Below, in pieces: positions 38,857 through 49,261 of a stretch of 64,000 bases of DNA. The translations under genes were made by a program, and so were the position numbers. Under the pieces are notes generated by a model that was not told the origin of the DNA, did no database searches, and was given only the letters and a program-made list of their open reading frames with translations. The number at the start of each line of letters is the position of its first letter. Positions within the stretch are counted from its first letter, which is position 1. Source of the stretch: a methane-oxidizing endosymbiont of Gigantopelta aegis (lineage in GTDB: Bacteria > Pseudomonadota > Gammaproteobacteria > Methylococcales > Methylomonadaceae); the NCBI RefSeq assembly GCF_016097405.1, contig NZ_JAEHGD010000002.1, positions 135,876 to 199,875 of the forward strand, given 5' to 3'.

Positions 38857-39558
38857 CTATTCGGGCTTTTGGTAGGCAGCAATATAATTAACACTGATGT
38901 CACGGCCTAAGCGAAAGCGTTTACTGATGGGATTGTATTCAATTCCGGTCATGCCGCGTAACTCCAGGCCGGCGTCGCGGGCCGATTGGCTGAGTTCGGA
39001 AGGCTTGATGAAGGTTTTATACTCATGGGTGCCTTTTGGAACCATTTTTAGCAAATGTTCTGCCGCGACGATGGCCAGCAACCAGGCTTTAGGTACTCGG
39101 TTCAGGGTCGAGAAAAATACCATGCCACCCGGTTTGACTAATTGGCTACATGCTTTAATGATGGCGCCCGGATCTGGAACATGTTCCAGCATTTCCATGC
39201 AGGTAACATGATTAAAACTTTCCGGTTGTTCTGCGGCCAATTGTTCGGCGCTTATTTTCTGATATTTTGCCTGAACCCCCGACTCCAGGCTGTGTAATTC
39301 GGCGATATCGATTAAATCCTCACTTAAGTCAATACCTAATGCATCGGCGCCGGCGCGAGCTAATCCTTCGGTCAGAATACCGCCGCCACAACCGACATCG
39401 ACGATGCGCTTGCCTGCAATATCAGCGTATTTTTGGATAAATTGCAATCGCAACGGGTTGACTTGATGCAAGGTTTTAAATTCACCATCAGGATCCCACC
39501 AGCGTTCCGCCTGGGCGCCAAATTTTTCAATTTCGTGTGCGTGTACGTTTTCGGTCAT
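38857..39558 (-). CDS. ubiG: Ubiquinone O-methyltransferase UbiG
   Basis: SAM-dependent methyltransferase for both O-methylation steps of ubiquinone synthesis. 233 residues: EIEKFGAQAERWWDPDGEFK at the start (family signature), SAM motif IVDVGCGGGILTEGLARAG, MEMLEHVPDP, and the C-terminal GMTGIEYNPISKRFRLGRDI. First gene of the minus-strand unit with gph, yciK and sufT, divergent from the cysZ-like gene. Confidence 0.96.
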   Translation of the reverse strand: MTENVHAHEIEKFGAQAERWWDPDGEFKTLHQVNPLRLQFIQKYADIAGKRIVDVGCGGGILTEGLARAGADALGIDLSEDLIDIAELHSLESGVQAKYQKISAEQLAAEQPESFNHVTCMEMLEHVPDPGAIIKACSQLVKPGGMVFFSTLNRVPKAWLLAIVAAEHLLKMVPKGTHEYKTFIKPSELSQSARDAGLELRGMTGIEYNPISKRFRLGRDISVNYIAAYQKPE

Positions 39559-39664
39559 AATGTATTTTTAAGATAATCAGGCCAATAGTTTACTATATTG
39601 CTTGGTTTTACGTCGATTTGTCATCGGTTTTTATTTCAAAGGTGCATTTTCAGAGGAGTCTTCA

Positions 39665-40411
39665 ATGTTTGAATTGACAGCACAACAGAAAAATCCGCTT
39701 TTTGCCATTCAATGCTTGTTAAAAGGGTTTCAATGGTTAATGCGTAAAGAGCTTAGAAAATACTTTTTATTACCTTTGCTGATCAATATTTTACTGTACA
39801 GTGGCTTGTTTGTATTAGGATATTTTTACCTGACTGATCTGATCAACTCTGCGATACCTGACTGGCTCTCCTGGCTGGAATGGTTGCTGTGGCCGTTGTT
39901 TTTCATCAGTTTTTTGATGACCGGCTTTTTTACCTTTACCTTGGTAGCCAATTTGATCGCGTCACCCTTTTATAGTCACCTTGCGGCCAGAACGGAAGAA
40001 TTGTTAAGTGGCGACAAGGTCGATATTGAAGAGCAGCCGATGATTAAAGTACTCTTGGCCGAGATAAAGCGTATCGGCTATTTATTGAGTCGAATGCTGC
40101 CTTTGTTGCTGTTATTTGTGATACCGGTGGTCAACTTGATTGCGCCGCTGTTGTGGGCGTTATTTGGTGCGTGGGGCTGTGCGCTCGAATATATGGCCTA
40201 TCCATTGGAAAATAAAGGTTTGTTGTTCAGTGAACAGCGTCAGGTTTTACAAAAAAATCGTTTATCTGCTCTGATCTTTGGTGGGATTGTGGTGCTGGGC
40301 ATTACTATTCCTGTTGTCAACTTGCTGATGGCGCCAGCGGCGGTGATTGCTGCGACGGTGTTTTTTTATGGTACAAACAACGCTGTAAGCGGAAAACAGG
40401 AATCTAAATAA
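39665..40411 (+). CDS. cysZ: CysZ/EI24-family membrane protein
   Basis: About 248 residues with four to six hydrophobic segments: YFLLPLLINILLYSGLFVLG, WLLWPLFFISFLMTGFFTFT, LLLLFVIPVVNLIAPLLWAL, LIFGGIVVLGITIPVVNLLM, and the signature PFYSHLAARTEELLSG. CysZ proteins are sulfate permeases in E. coli; many relatives are annotated only as EI24 domain. GAGGAG at 39653-39658 supports ATG 39665 over an in-frame upstream start. Confidence 0.88.
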   Translation: MFELTAQQKNPLFAIQCLLKGFQWLMRKELRKYFLLPLLINILLYSGLFVLGYFYLTDLINSAIPDWLSWLEWLLWPLFFISFLMTGFFTFTLVANLIASPFYSHLAARTEELLSGDKVDIEEQPMIKVLLAEIKRIGYLLSRMLPLLLLFVIPVVNLIAPLLWALFGAWGCALEYMAYPLENKGLLFSEQRQVLQKNRLSALIFGGIVVLGITIPVVNLLMAPAAVIAATVFFYGTNNAVSGKQESK

Positions 40412-40593
40412 GTTTTATCCGGGGGGGCGTTTCACAGTAAAATGGTGCTTTTGGCATATAAACGCTTCGCATATGCATTTTCATCGCCTAGTCGCCGCTT
40501 TTTCATCTGTTTTCGACAAAAAGTCAACTATGGGTAAATACAACACATGTGCAAAGCGTCTATTTTTCATCTCGTTGAAGGAATGGTGAATTA

Positions 40594-42732
40594 ATGAATC
40601 TTGATGTGTTCCTGTCGTTATTCAGTTTGATACTGATTTCATTGGCTGTTTATGTCATTGCTGAAAAGATAAAACTTCCGTACACCGTTTTGTTGGTGAT
40701 TGTGGGGTCTTTATTGGTGCCATTGGCCAGTATCGAAAGCTTTTCTTTTATCACCAGCCTTGATTTAACGCCGGAATTACTGTTTTTTGTTTTTCTTCCC
40801 ATCCTGATTTTTGAGTCGGCCTACAACATCAAGATTGATGACATGCTGGCCAATATCCGGGCTATCAGTCTGTTAGCCATCGTCGGTTTATTGTTATCGA
40901 CGGCATTTATTGGCGTGGCTGGCTACTATATCTTTAATTATCTCGGCTTTCATGTACCGCTTATGGTCATGTTGTTGTTTGGCGCCATTATTTCAGCGAC
41001 TGACCCGGTTGCCGTTTTGGCATTGTTTAAACAATATGGCGCACCAAGGCGTTTAACCTTAATCTTCGAAGGGGAAAGTCTGCTCAATGACGGAACAGCA
41101 TTCGCTGCTTTTTTGGTTATCCTGGGTGTTATGTCTACCGGAGCAACCAGCTGGAGCGCATTGGTCGACGGGGGACTGGATTTTTGTATTATGCTGTTTG
41201 GCGGGGTTTTATTCGGTCTTTTCATGGGTTTTTTGTTTTCCAAGATGATCGAATGGGTAAGAGGGCATGAACATCTGGAAATTACATTGACGCTGCTGGT
41301 TGCCCACTTTACGTTTATTTTGACGGAAGTGATTTCCGAGCATATCGTGATTGCAGGGCATTTTATGCACTTTTCACCCATTATCGCGACCATGGTGGCA
41401 TCGATGGTCATTGGTAATTTTGGGCGTTATAAAATGTCATCGGGTGTTGAAGAATATATGGAGAAGTTTTGGGAATATTTCGCCTTTATCGCCAATTCAT
41501 TGGTGTTTATTTTGATGGGGCTGTTGTTCGTTGAACAATCTATTTCCTTGCATATTGCAGTGATGCCAATTGCGATTGCGATTGTGATCGTCATGATTGG
41601 TCGTGCGGTGGCTATTTATCCGGCATTGGGGTTTCTCAATCTGATCAAAAAAGAAGAGCCGATTCCATTACGGTGGATGCATTTATTGTCTTGGGGAAGT
41701 TTGCGCGGCTCTTTAGCGGTCATCATGGTGTTGTTGATTCCGGATGATTTAACTCTGCCGCAATGGCAGTATGCGTTTACTATCAAGGAATTTTTGACTG
41801 CGATTGTCATTGGCTGCATTTATTTTACGCTATTAGTTAAAGCGTTGAGTATTGAAAAAGTCATTCACAGCTTGAAGATCGATGCTTTGACTGAATTTGA
41901 AGAGGTAGGGTATTTTAAAAGTAAGGCATTGATTTTCGATGAGGTAATAAAAACACTAGATCGCTTGTTGTTGGAGAAAAAAATAACCCAACGCCTGTAT
42001 AGCCAGCTGATTAAAATCTATCAGCAAAAACATGATGAAGTCATGCAAGAGTTCCGCCAAAAAATTGGTGATGATAGGAAACAGTCTGAAAGATTGTTGC
42101 GCGTTTTTGTTTTGGGTACCGAAAAAGCCAAATTGCAGGAAATTTATCGACGTGGCGAAATTAATGAAAAAATCTACAAAAAAATACTGAATCTTTTGGA
42201 TATTCAAATGAAGCGGGTAGAGAAAGGGCAGCCACAATTAAAATCCATCAACGAACGCTTTCCGGTCGATATGATTGAGGCACTGATCAATTTTATCCGG
42301 CGTATTTTGTTTTTACCTTCGCCGTTATTGACGCCTCAGGAATTGTATGTGTATTACCGCGTCCAGTATAAATTGTTAAAGGATGCCATTGCCCACCTTC
42401 AAAACCTGCCGAACACTAGGGGGATTTTCAAAACGGCAACAGCCCCTAGTCTCAAAGAAATATTTGATGACGCTGAAGCGTTGCAGAAAACGATTAAGTT
42501 GTATCAAAAAATTGCAGAGAATACGAAACGAAATCTCGATTTGATGATTGAAGAAAATTATGAACTCGTTACCGCTTATAATCTGCAACAAGGCGAAAAA
42601 ACGATCTTGCTGAAAGAACAGGAAACATTAAATTATTTAACAAAAAACGAAATCATCACCCCTAAATTGAGCATTATGTTGCAAAAGGAATTGCTGGAAA
42701 AAGAAACCCGTTTTGAACAATTTACGCATTAG
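40594..42732 (+). CDS. nhaP: Na+/H+ antiporter (CPA1, NhaP type) with an IS-derived 10-residue insert
   Basis: 712 residues. The first 430 form the CPA1 transport domain: 12-13 helices with [20 protein letters not shown] (ion-site Asp) and [20 protein letters not shown]. The last 280 residues are soluble and helical, with repeated charged segments ([20 protein letters not shown]). Codons 42417-42448 read through a 28-bp piece identical to an IS5-family end plus a TA duplication, adding [10 protein letters not shown] between NT and SLKE without breaking the frame. The next gene, hppA, follows after 29 bases. Expected role: cation/proton exchange at the inner membrane. Confidence 0.93.
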   Translation: MNLDVFLSLFSLILISLAVYVIAEKIKLPYTVLLVIVGSLLVPLASIESFSFITSLDLTPELLFFVFLPILIFESAYNIKIDDMLANIRAISLLAIVGLLLSTAFIGVAGYYIFNYLGFHVPLMVMLLFGAIISATDPVAVLALFKQYGAPRRLTLIFEGESLLNDGTAFAAFLVILGVMSTGATSWSALVDGGLDFCIMLFGGVLFGLFMGFLFSKMIEWVRGHEHLEITLTLLVAHFTFILTEVISEHIVIAGHFMHFSPIIATMVASMVIGNFGRYKMSSGVEEYMEKFWEYFAFIANSLVFILMGLLFVEQSISLHIAVMPIAIAIVIVMIGRAVAIYPALGFLNLIKKEEPIPLRWMHLLSWGSLRGSLAVIMVLLIPDDLTLPQWQYAFTIKEFLTAIVIGCIYFTLLVKALSIEKVIHSLKIDALTEFEEVGYFKSKALIFDEVIKTLDRLLLEKKITQRLYSQLIKIYQQKHDEVMQEFRQKIGDDRKQSERLLRVFVLGTEKAKLQEIYRRGEINEKIYKKILNLLDIQMKRVEKGQPQLKSINERFPVDMIEALINFIRRILFLPSPLLTPQELYVYYRVQYKLLKDAIAHLQNLPNTRGIFKTATAPSLKEIFDDAEALQKTIKLYQKIAENTKRNLDLMIEENYELVTAYNLQQGEKTILLKEQETLNYLTKNEIITPKLSIMLQKELLEKETRFEQFTH
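42419..42446. mobile_element. 28-bp IS5-family terminal fragment inside nhaP
   Basis: The sequence from GGGGGATTTTCA to GGCAACAGCCCC is identical to the last 28 bases of the IS at 33570-34393, and TA stands on each side (42417-42418 and 42447-42448) as a target duplication. Net gain is 30 bases, so the reading frame stays open. Confidence 0.85.
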
Positions 42733-42761
42733 TTACGTGTATTGACAACAGGAGAATTCCT

Positions 42762-44792
42762 TTGAATATCGAAATTTTTACAGCAGCCGCGCCGATTGCC
42801 GGAGCAGGTGGCTTGTTATTGGCATTTATTATTTATAGGTTGATTCTAAAAGTCGATGCAGGCAGTGAAAAAATGCAACAGATTGCCGACTTGATTCACG
42901 AAGGCGCCATGGTGTTTTTAAAAGCAGAATACCGGATTCTGGTTATTTTTGTGTTGATTGTGGCGAGTTTGATTTACTTTAAAATCAATCCGGCGACTGC
43001 TTTTGCCTTTTTAGGCGGTGCGACCTGCTCTATGCTGGCCGGTTTTTTTGGTATGAAGGCGGCCACAAAGACCAATGTCAGAACCTCTGCGGCGGCCAAT
43101 CAGCAAGGTATGGGTGCGGCGCTGATGATCGCTTTCGGTGGTGGTTCGGTGATGGGGCTTTCGGTTGCCTCTTTGGGGCTGACCGGCTTGGCGATCGTTT
43201 TTCTATTGATTGATCCTTCTAAAGTGGCGAATTATTCCATCATGAGCGGATTTGCTATGGGGGCGTCATCGATTGCTTTGTTTGCGCGTATTGGCGGGGG
43301 CATTTACACCAAAGCAGCCGATGTGGGTGCGGATTTGGTCGGTAAGGTCGAAGCCGGCATCCCTGAAGATGACCCCCGAAATCCTGCAACGATAGCCGAT
43401 AATGTCGGCGATAATGTCGGCGATACGGCAGGGATGGGGGCCGATATTTTTGAGTCTTATGTTGGTTCGGTGGTGGCTTCTATCGTGATCGCATCGGCTG
43501 CGACAAATTTTGTCGATAGCGACGTCATGCAGACAAAAGCATTGATTTTACCTATTGCGTTGATTGTATTAGGACTTTTTTCTTCGATCATCGGCGTGTT
43601 GGCGATGCAGGTTTTAAAAAATCGTCATCCGGCACATGCCTTAGAAGCTGTAACCTGGATTGCGGCGCTGTTATTTCTTGGCATGGCTTATGTTTTGATT
43701 CATCAAACTGGCATTCAGTTTTATCACGACGAACGGATAACATCGGTGGATGGGCCATTCTGGGCCCTGTTTGGTGGCACATTGGCTGGCGTGTTTATCG
43801 GTCGTGTAACCGATTATTACACCGCAAAAAGCCCGATTGAAAAAATTGCTGAAGCCTCTAAGTTTGGGCCCGCTACTAATATTATTGCAGGATTGGGTAT
43901 TGGTATGCGTTCGGTTGTATTGCCTATTTTGGGGATTTGTGTGGCGATATTTGTGTCTTATTATTCAGCCGGGTTATATGGTATCGGCATTGCCGCCGTG
44001 GGCATGTTGGCGACGACAGGTGTCACGATGTCGGTGGATGCTTATGGGCCGATTGCCGATAATGCCGGCGGTATCAGTGAAATGGCTGAATTAGGCCCTG
44101 AAACGCGAAAAATAACCGATTCGCTTGATGCGATTGGCAACACGACTGCAGCGGTGGGGAAGGGGTTTGCGATTGGTTCGGCGGCATTGACGGCGTTAGC
44201 ACTGTTTTCCGCCTATGCCCAGGCAGCTCATCTGGACAAAATCGATTTATTGAATCCGCTCGTTGTGATTGGTTTATTTATTGGTGGTTCAGTGCCTTTT
44301 CTGGTTGCGTCGATGACGATGGATTCGGTAGGCAAAGCAGCGCAGGCGATGGTGGAAGAGGTGCGTCGTCAATTTCGTGAAATCAAAGGCCTGATGGAAG
44401 GTGATGTTAAACCCGATTCGGCCCGCTGTATCGAAATTTCAACTAAAGCCTCGTTGCGGGAAATGATTTTGCCAGGTTTAGTCACGATTTCAACGCCGGT
44501 GTTGGTGGGTTTTTTGTTGAATAAAGAAGCATTAGGCGGCTTGCTGGCAGGATCCCTGCTAGCGGGGGTCTTGATGGCCTTGTTTATGGCAAATGCCGGT
44601 GGTGCCTGGGACAATGCTAAAAAACTGATTGAAGGCGGTGCTTATGGTGGTAAAGGCAGTGATGTACATAAGGCTGCTGTTTGTGGTGATACTGTGGGAG
44701 ATCCTTTCAAAGATACCTCAGGACCTTCGCTTAATATCGTGGTTAAACTGATGTCGATTGTATCCTTAGTTATTGCACCATTATTGACTTGA
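42762..44792 (+). CDS. hppA: Membrane-bound ion-pumping pyrophosphatase, K+-dependent type
   Basis: Hydrolyses pyrophosphate to pump H+ or Na+ across the membrane. 676 residues and about 16 helices; PPi-binding loop [18 protein letters not shown] and [15 protein letters not shown], and C-terminal [20 protein letters not shown]. The motif [10 protein letters not shown] has Ala where K+-independent enzymes have Lys, which indicates the K+-dependent subfamily; H+ or Na+ specificity is not settled. Starts with TTG 42762, with AGGAG at 42750-42754; no better ATG exists. Downstream of nhaP and probably cotranscribed, an ion-cycling pair. Confidence 0.95.
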   Translation: MNIEIFTAAAPIAGAGGLLLAFIIYRLILKVDAGSEKMQQIADLIHEGAMVFLKAEYRILVIFVLIVASLIYFKINPATAFAFLGGATCSMLAGFFGMKAATKTNVRTSAAANQQGMGAALMIAFGGGSVMGLSVASLGLTGLAIVFLLIDPSKVANYSIMSGFAMGASSIALFARIGGGIYTKAADVGADLVGKVEAGIPEDDPRNPATIADNVGDNVGDTAGMGADIFESYVGSVVASIVIASAATNFVDSDVMQTKALILPIALIVLGLFSSIIGVLAMQVLKNRHPAHALEAVTWIAALLFLGMAYVLIHQTGIQFYHDERITSVDGPFWALFGGTLAGVFIGRVTDYYTAKSPIEKIAEASKFGPATNIIAGLGIGMRSVVLPILGICVAIFVSYYSAGLYGIGIAAVGMLATTGVTMSVDAYGPIADNAGGISEMAELGPETRKITDSLDAIGNTTAAVGKGFAIGSAALTALALFSAYAQAAHLDKIDLLNPLVVIGLFIGGSVPFLVASMTMDSVGKAAQAMVEEVRRQFREIKGLMEGDVKPDSARCIEISTKASLREMILPGLVTISTPVLVGFLLNKEALGGLLAGSLLAGVLMALFMANAGGAWDNAKKLIEGGAYGGKGSDVHKAAVCGDTVGDPFKDTSGPSLNIVVKLMSIVSLVIAPLLT

Positions 44793-44832
44793 GAGGCTAT
44801 CAATATTCGCTGATTAGGCGTGTAGATCGAAG

Positions 44833-45711
44833 TTAATGTAACCAAGCCCAAAAACGGTAAAATGCCAGGATGAATAAAATGCTCAGACCGCCGAGCAGAA
44901 ATTCCTGATGCTGGATGATTAAATCATGGATTTGTGTGATCAATTGTTGTGACATTTCTTGATAAAGCAAAAAACTGCCTAGCAATAATACAAATACACC
45001 AAAGCCCGGTTTTAGATAATGCGTGTGGATGATGCGGGATAAATAGCTGCCGACAAAACTGCCTAGAATGGCACAGAGTGTAACTGTCGCTGTGAGTGGA
45101 ATATTTAAATCAATATGACCTGCATGACCGGCTAATGCTGAAATTGACTGCAATACGATGATAAACAAGGATGTGCCAATCGCAGCCTGAATCGGAAGGC
45201 CTGCCAACAATGTCAATGCCGGAACCAGTAAAAAGCCGCCGCCGACACCGATTAACCCGGTAATTAGGCCCACCAGGACACCATCCAACAAAATCGCCGA
45301 AACAGGAAGATTTTTTGGGCAGAAGTTTTCTTCGCAATTTTGTACCGGTGCTTGTGCATTTTTGGGTTTCCGAATCATCGAGATCGAAGCTATGATCATG
45401 ATCAGTGCAAACAGCACCAGCAAGATAGGATCGGGGATATAAGCGGATAATTGGCCACCAAAAAATGCACCCAGCATGCCGGCGATACCAAAGGTAAGCC
45501 CCGTCTTCCAACAGACACGGCGATGACGGGCATGTTGAACCACCGCAATCAGGCTGGTGAGGCATACTACAATCAATGAGGTGACGATGGCTTTCTGGGC
45601 CGAAAGCTCGGCTAGATAGACTAGAACAGGCACGGTCAGAATTGAGCCGCCGCCACCGAGTAAACCCAGCAAAATGCCGATAACAATCGATAATAGCGCA
45701 ATAAGCGTCAT
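44833..45711 (-). CDS. Sulfite exporter TauE/SafE family permease
   Basis: 292 residues with about eight helices in two repeats: LLGLLGGGGSILTVPVLVYL in the first and LITGLIGVGGGFLLVPALTL in the second, the duplicated GxGGG signature of TauE/SafE proteins. Placed 12 bases behind a persulfide-dioxygenase-like gene, so sulfite or sulfonate export linked to sulfide oxidation is likely. Converges with hppA. Confidence 0.92.
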   Translation of the reverse strand: MTLIALLSIVIGILLGLLGGGGSILTVPVLVYLAELSAQKAIVTSLIVVCLTSLIAVVQHARHRRVCWKTGLTFGIAGMLGAFFGGQLSAYIPDPILLVLFALIMIIASISMIRKPKNAQAPVQNCEENFCPKNLPVSAILLDGVLVGLITGLIGVGGGFLLVPALTLLAGLPIQAAIGTSLFIIVLQSISALAGHAGHIDLNIPLTATVTLCAILGSFVGSYLSRIIHTHYLKPGFGVFVLLLGSFLLYQEMSQQLITQIHDLIIQHQEFLLGGLSILFILAFYRFWAWLH

Positions 45712-45723
45712 GTTTGGGCGCCC

Positions 45724-46440
45724 TTAGCCTTGAACAATCTGGCCGTCGTCAGCCTCAACTTGTCCACAAGATTGATTGGCCGGTAAGGCTTCGTTGATAA
45801 ATTTAGGGTAGGGCAGGTTGAGGTTGTTCATGATTTCGATAAATTCTTCACGGCTTTTTTGATTGCCCAGGCGCGAATTTAACGCTTTTTCCTGTTTTAT
45901 CGTCGAAACCGTCATGCCTTTATAATCGTGGCCGGGATAAACCAGCGTATCATCAGGCAAGGTAAACAGTTTTTGGGTGATGCTTTCATACATGGTTTTG
46001 GCATCGCCTTGCTGAAAATCGGTGCGGCCGCAGCCGTTAATCAACAGACAATCACCGGTAAATACACGATCATCCAGCAAATAGCTGACACAACCATTCG
46101 TGTGTCCCGGCGTATGCAGTACTTTGATGATAATTTCACCTACCTGCAAGATGACGCCATCGGTGACCAATAAATCGGCGCATAAGGCCCCTGCATCGCG
46201 GTGGACGATGCTTTTACTGCCTATACGTTCGCGCAAGATAGCCGCCGCCGTAATATGATCGGCATGGACATGCGTTTCTGCGGTATAGATCAAGTCCAGA
46301 TCCAGCTCATCCAATTGTTGAATATAAAAATCTGTTTGACTTGCGACCGTATCAATCAAGATAGCGTTACCGCTGTATTCGCAACCGAGTAAATAAGTAT
46401 AGGTGCTACTAACTGGTTCAAAAAATTGTCTGAAAATCAT
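45724..46440 (-). CDS. Persulfide dioxygenase-like MBL-fold hydrolase (ETHE1 type)
   Basis: 238-residue metallo-beta-lactamase fold: MIFRQFFEPVSSTYTYLLGC, metal motif ETHVHADHITAA (the ETHE1 form THxHADH), HTPGHTNGCVSYLLDDRVF and the late metal ligand region LVYPGHDYKGM. ETHE1 enzymes oxidise glutathione persulfide to sulfite. The pairing with a TauE-type exporter gives a plausible oxidise-then-export module. Confidence 0.9.
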   Translation of the reverse strand: MIFRQFFEPVSSTYTYLLGCEYSGNAILIDTVASQTDFYIQQLDELDLDLIYTAETHVHADHITAAAILRERIGSKSIVHRDAGALCADLLVTDGVILQVGEIIIKVLHTPGHTNGCVSYLLDDRVFTGDCLLINGCGRTDFQQGDAKTMYESITQKLFTLPDDTLVYPGHDYKGMTVSTIKQEKALNSRLGNQKSREEFIEIMNNLNLPYPKFINEALPANQSCGQVEADDGQIVQG

Positions 46441-46507
46441 GATCTTTTCCGTAAATAGAACAGAACATTATTAAACACTAATATACGTAAAATGTCCAAT
46501 TATCCCT

Positions 46508-46521
46508 ATAGCGATCGCTAT
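46508..46521. promoter_or_regulatory. 14-bp perfect palindrome upstream of the persulfide dioxygenase gene
   Basis: ATAGCGATCGCTAT lies about 70 bases upstream of the minus-strand gene in a 187-base gap. It may be an operator for the sulfur module or simply a GCGATCGC-containing repeat; nothing else supports either reading. Confidence 0.3.
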
Positions 46522-46627
46522 CGCAAAAGGGATACACGGGATCATGCTGGATAACGAAGCATTTTCTGAAATTTGACAACACGAACAGCGGCAAGGTGGT
46601 AGTAAAATGCTATCAATGGGTACTCCG

Positions 46628-48889
46628 CTAATGCTTCCAAACACTGATCAGGCTGGTGAAGTCATCTGTCCAACTCTGCTTGAACGTTGTATTTGTCGCT
46701 AATTGGCGCCACTGGTGTTGTGTTTGAGTCAACAAGGGACTGAAGATAGTCATATTTTTTGACAATAAAACCCAGTCAGAGGCAAAAATCTGCGATTTGC
46801 TTTGCGGGCGGTGTTTTTGAATCAGACCATAAAGCCCTAACTGGTGGGCATGGTCAGCTAAAACCGGTTCAAGATCAAGATAATGGTTGGAAATATGGAA
46901 AGCGAGGATACCGTTTTTAGTTAAACGTGCCAGGTAAAGCTCAATGGCTTCCCGGGTCAACAAATGAGTGGGAATGGCATCTGAGGTAAAGGCGTCAATG
47001 ACCAGTAGGTCAAAATGCTGGTTAGCTTGTTTGTCCAACGTCAACCGGGCATCACCAGGATAGATCGCATACTGCGACATACAATCCTGCAGATAACTGA
47101 AATAGGCAGGCGTGGTCGCCATGCGGATAACGGCGGGGTTTAATTCATAAAAATGCCAATGTTGATTCGGTGTCGCATAGCTGCCTAATGCACCACTGCC
47201 CAGTCCTACGATGCCGATATTCCAGTCTGTACTGCTATCTTGATAAGCCTGAAATACCTGGCCAATCGGCCCTTGGACACTATAGTAACTGATCGGGGTA
47301 CATTGATTATTATTATTGACCAGTTGCGCGCCATGTTGCGTGGTTCCGCTATACATGGCGTGCAGAATATCATTCTCCAGCCCGCTATCGTTGTTAGGCA
47401 GTGTCGTTTGCGTCACACTCAACACGCCATAAAAATTACGTGTTTTCATTAAGGTTTGTTCGTTTTGTTGGGTGAATGACGTGGTACAGGAGACCAACAG
47501 GCTGCTGTATAAAAAGAGGTACAGCATGTTTTTATGAAACATGAAATAGTTGCTGAGAATCGCGATGACAATGAGGGCAATGAGTGCGTTGTTGGCAATA
47601 TCTTGATGGTATTGATAAACAATCAAGCCAAAAAACATCAAATAAAGCAGTAGCGATACCAGGAATATTTTTTTAGGAATAGGGGCATGGCGTTTTTTTG
47701 TTACGGTATTTAGCATCAGTGCTGTGATAATCATCAATGGATATTCATATAAATCGTCAAACACAAAAGGCACTACAAAATTATTAAAAACACCGCCTAA
47801 CATCCCACCTAAGGACATGATTAAATAATATTGGGTCAAATATTCAGGTTGGGGTCTGCGGCGTGCTAATTCGCCATGACAGAACATGATGCAGATAAAA
47901 AAGATGAGCAGGTGTAATATCAGCTCCAGGCTGTAATCAGCCAGTTTTTCGTCAGACAAAAAATAAATTAGGAAGGGAACAACTATCCACGGTTGCAACC
48001 GCGAAATCCAGGGGTGGAGGCTGTCATTATAGCGGGAAAATACCAGAATAAATGACAGCAGATAAAGTGCAAGTGGAATAATCCACAACAGAGGAACGGA
48101 CGCGATGTCTGTACTGAGATAATGTGTTGTTCCGATCAGCAAGCTGGAAGGTGCCAGCGCTAAAATCAACCAATACAGTTGTTGGGCCAGGTTCGGTTTT
48201 GAGAGAAGGTGAGCGGCTGGTTTGAATATTAGAGCAATATCTTGCCGGCTCTGCTTATAAAAAGCCATACAAAGCAACACTAAAGCCAATAGCAACACAA
48301 ATCCCATGCTCCAGAAACGTTGTTGATCGGAGAGACCTAGCTGCGATTCAAAGATGAGCGGATAACTGAGTAAAGCCAGTAAACTGCCACTGTTGCTGGC
48401 GATAGACAGAAAATAAGGGTCGCTGCTATGGGCGTGGCCGAGACAGGAAAACCACTTTTGAATCAGCGGCGAGGTGGTCGATAAAATGAAAAAGGGTAAT
48501 CCGATGCTGCCAAATAAGACGGATAATAGCCAAAATACAGGGGTGTTGTCTGTGGGTGGTGCTTCAGTTTGCACAATGCCGATGGGTATAAAGAGCAAAC
48601 TCAACAGTAATAACCCACTGTGTACGCGGATTTGTTGTTTCGGGGGGAAATGGCGCGTCAGGTAATGGGCATATAAATAGCCCACAAAAAGCAATGTTTG
48701 GTAAAACACCATACAGGTGTTCCAGACTGATGCGGCGCCACCTAGCGCGGGTAATAGCAGCTTGCCGAACATGGGCTGCAAAATAAACATTAAAGACGCA
48801 CTCATAAAGAGTGTCAGTGCAAAAAATACAACAGAAGCGAAATCTCGGCGGGTTTCGCTCGAATGAGCTATATCCATCGTCTTCACCAT
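46628..48889 (-). CDS. Fused MFS transporter/spermidine synthase-like protein
   Basis: 753 residues. The first 500 or so form a polytopic membrane part (LTLFMSASLMFILQPMFGKL, LPALGGAASVWNTCMVFYQT, FFILSTTSPLIQKWFSCLGH). The last 220 residues are a spermidine-synthase-like Rossmann domain: NIGIVGLGSGALGSYATPNQ, FYELNPAVIRMA, IYPGDARLTLDKQANQHFDL, VIDAFTSDAIPTHLLT. Function of this widespread fusion is unknown. The gene stands alone; upstream is a 372-base gap. Confidence 0.9.
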   Translation of the reverse strand: MVKTMDIAHSSETRRDFASVVFFALTLFMSASLMFILQPMFGKLLLPALGGAASVWNTCMVFYQTLLFVGYLYAHYLTRHFPPKQQIRVHSGLLLLSLLFIPIGIVQTEAPPTDNTPVFWLLSVLFGSIGLPFFILSTTSPLIQKWFSCLGHAHSSDPYFLSIASNSGSLLALLSYPLIFESQLGLSDQQRFWSMGFVLLLALVLLCMAFYKQSRQDIALIFKPAAHLLSKPNLAQQLYWLILALAPSSLLIGTTHYLSTDIASVPLLWIIPLALYLLSFILVFSRYNDSLHPWISRLQPWIVVPFLIYFLSDEKLADYSLELILHLLIFFICIMFCHGELARRRPQPEYLTQYYLIMSLGGMLGGVFNNFVVPFVFDDLYEYPLMIITALMLNTVTKKRHAPIPKKIFLVSLLLYLMFFGLIVYQYHQDIANNALIALIVIAILSNYFMFHKNMLYLFLYSSLLVSCTTSFTQQNEQTLMKTRNFYGVLSVTQTTLPNNDSGLENDILHAMYSGTTQHGAQLVNNNNQCTPISYYSVQGPIGQVFQAYQDSSTDWNIGIVGLGSGALGSYATPNQHWHFYELNPAVIRMATTPAYFSYLQDCMSQYAIYPGDARLTLDKQANQHFDLLVIDAFTSDAIPTHLLTREAIELYLARLTKNGILAFHISNHYLDLEPVLADHAHQLGLYGLIQKHRPQSKSQIFASDWVLLSKNMTIFSPLLTQTQHQWRQLATNTTFKQSWTDDFTSLISVWKH

Positions 48890-49030
48890 TGATTTTGAGT
48901 TTAATTGTATGGAGTCAAAACCATTTTCTGTAGGAGAAATATTAACCGGAATCGTTTGCGTTTACAAAATATTTTTATGGGCAAATTATTCAAAATCAAG
49001 TATTGATGGTGTCGAATGCCTATACGAAAA
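48890..49030. other. Left part of a 372-base intergenic gap
   Basis: AT-rich sequence upstream of the divergent MFS/spermidine synthase and iron permease genes; presumably holds both promoters. I can point to no clear hexamers. The right part of the gap is the structured element at 49031-49185. Confidence 0.35.
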
Positions 49031-49185
49031 GGTAACTAATCGCACGGTAATCATTTAGAGGCCGTAGGGTATTGATTTTTAAGGACGCGTAGATACATCC
49101 ATGTAGCTCTGTGCAACATCCTTGTTGCACAAGCCTGAAAAATCAATACCCTACGGCCAATGTGTCTGAAGGGGTGAGTAGTTAC
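49031..49185. repeat. 155-bp structured palindromic element, copy 2
   Basis: Same architecture and same length as copy 1. The long stem is GGCCGTAGGGTATTGATTTT paired with its complement ending CCCTACGGCC; central hairpins are TACATCCATGTA and GTGCAACATCCTTGTTGCAC; the right terminus is GGTGAGTAGTTAC. The left terminus (GGTAACTAATCGCACGG) is less well paired. Confidence 0.88.
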
Positions 49186-49261
49186 ACGAAAAGTATAATT
49201 GTAAATTTTATTTGAGCGGTATACAGTTAAGAGGTTTTTAATATGCTCAAGAGGGGTTGAA

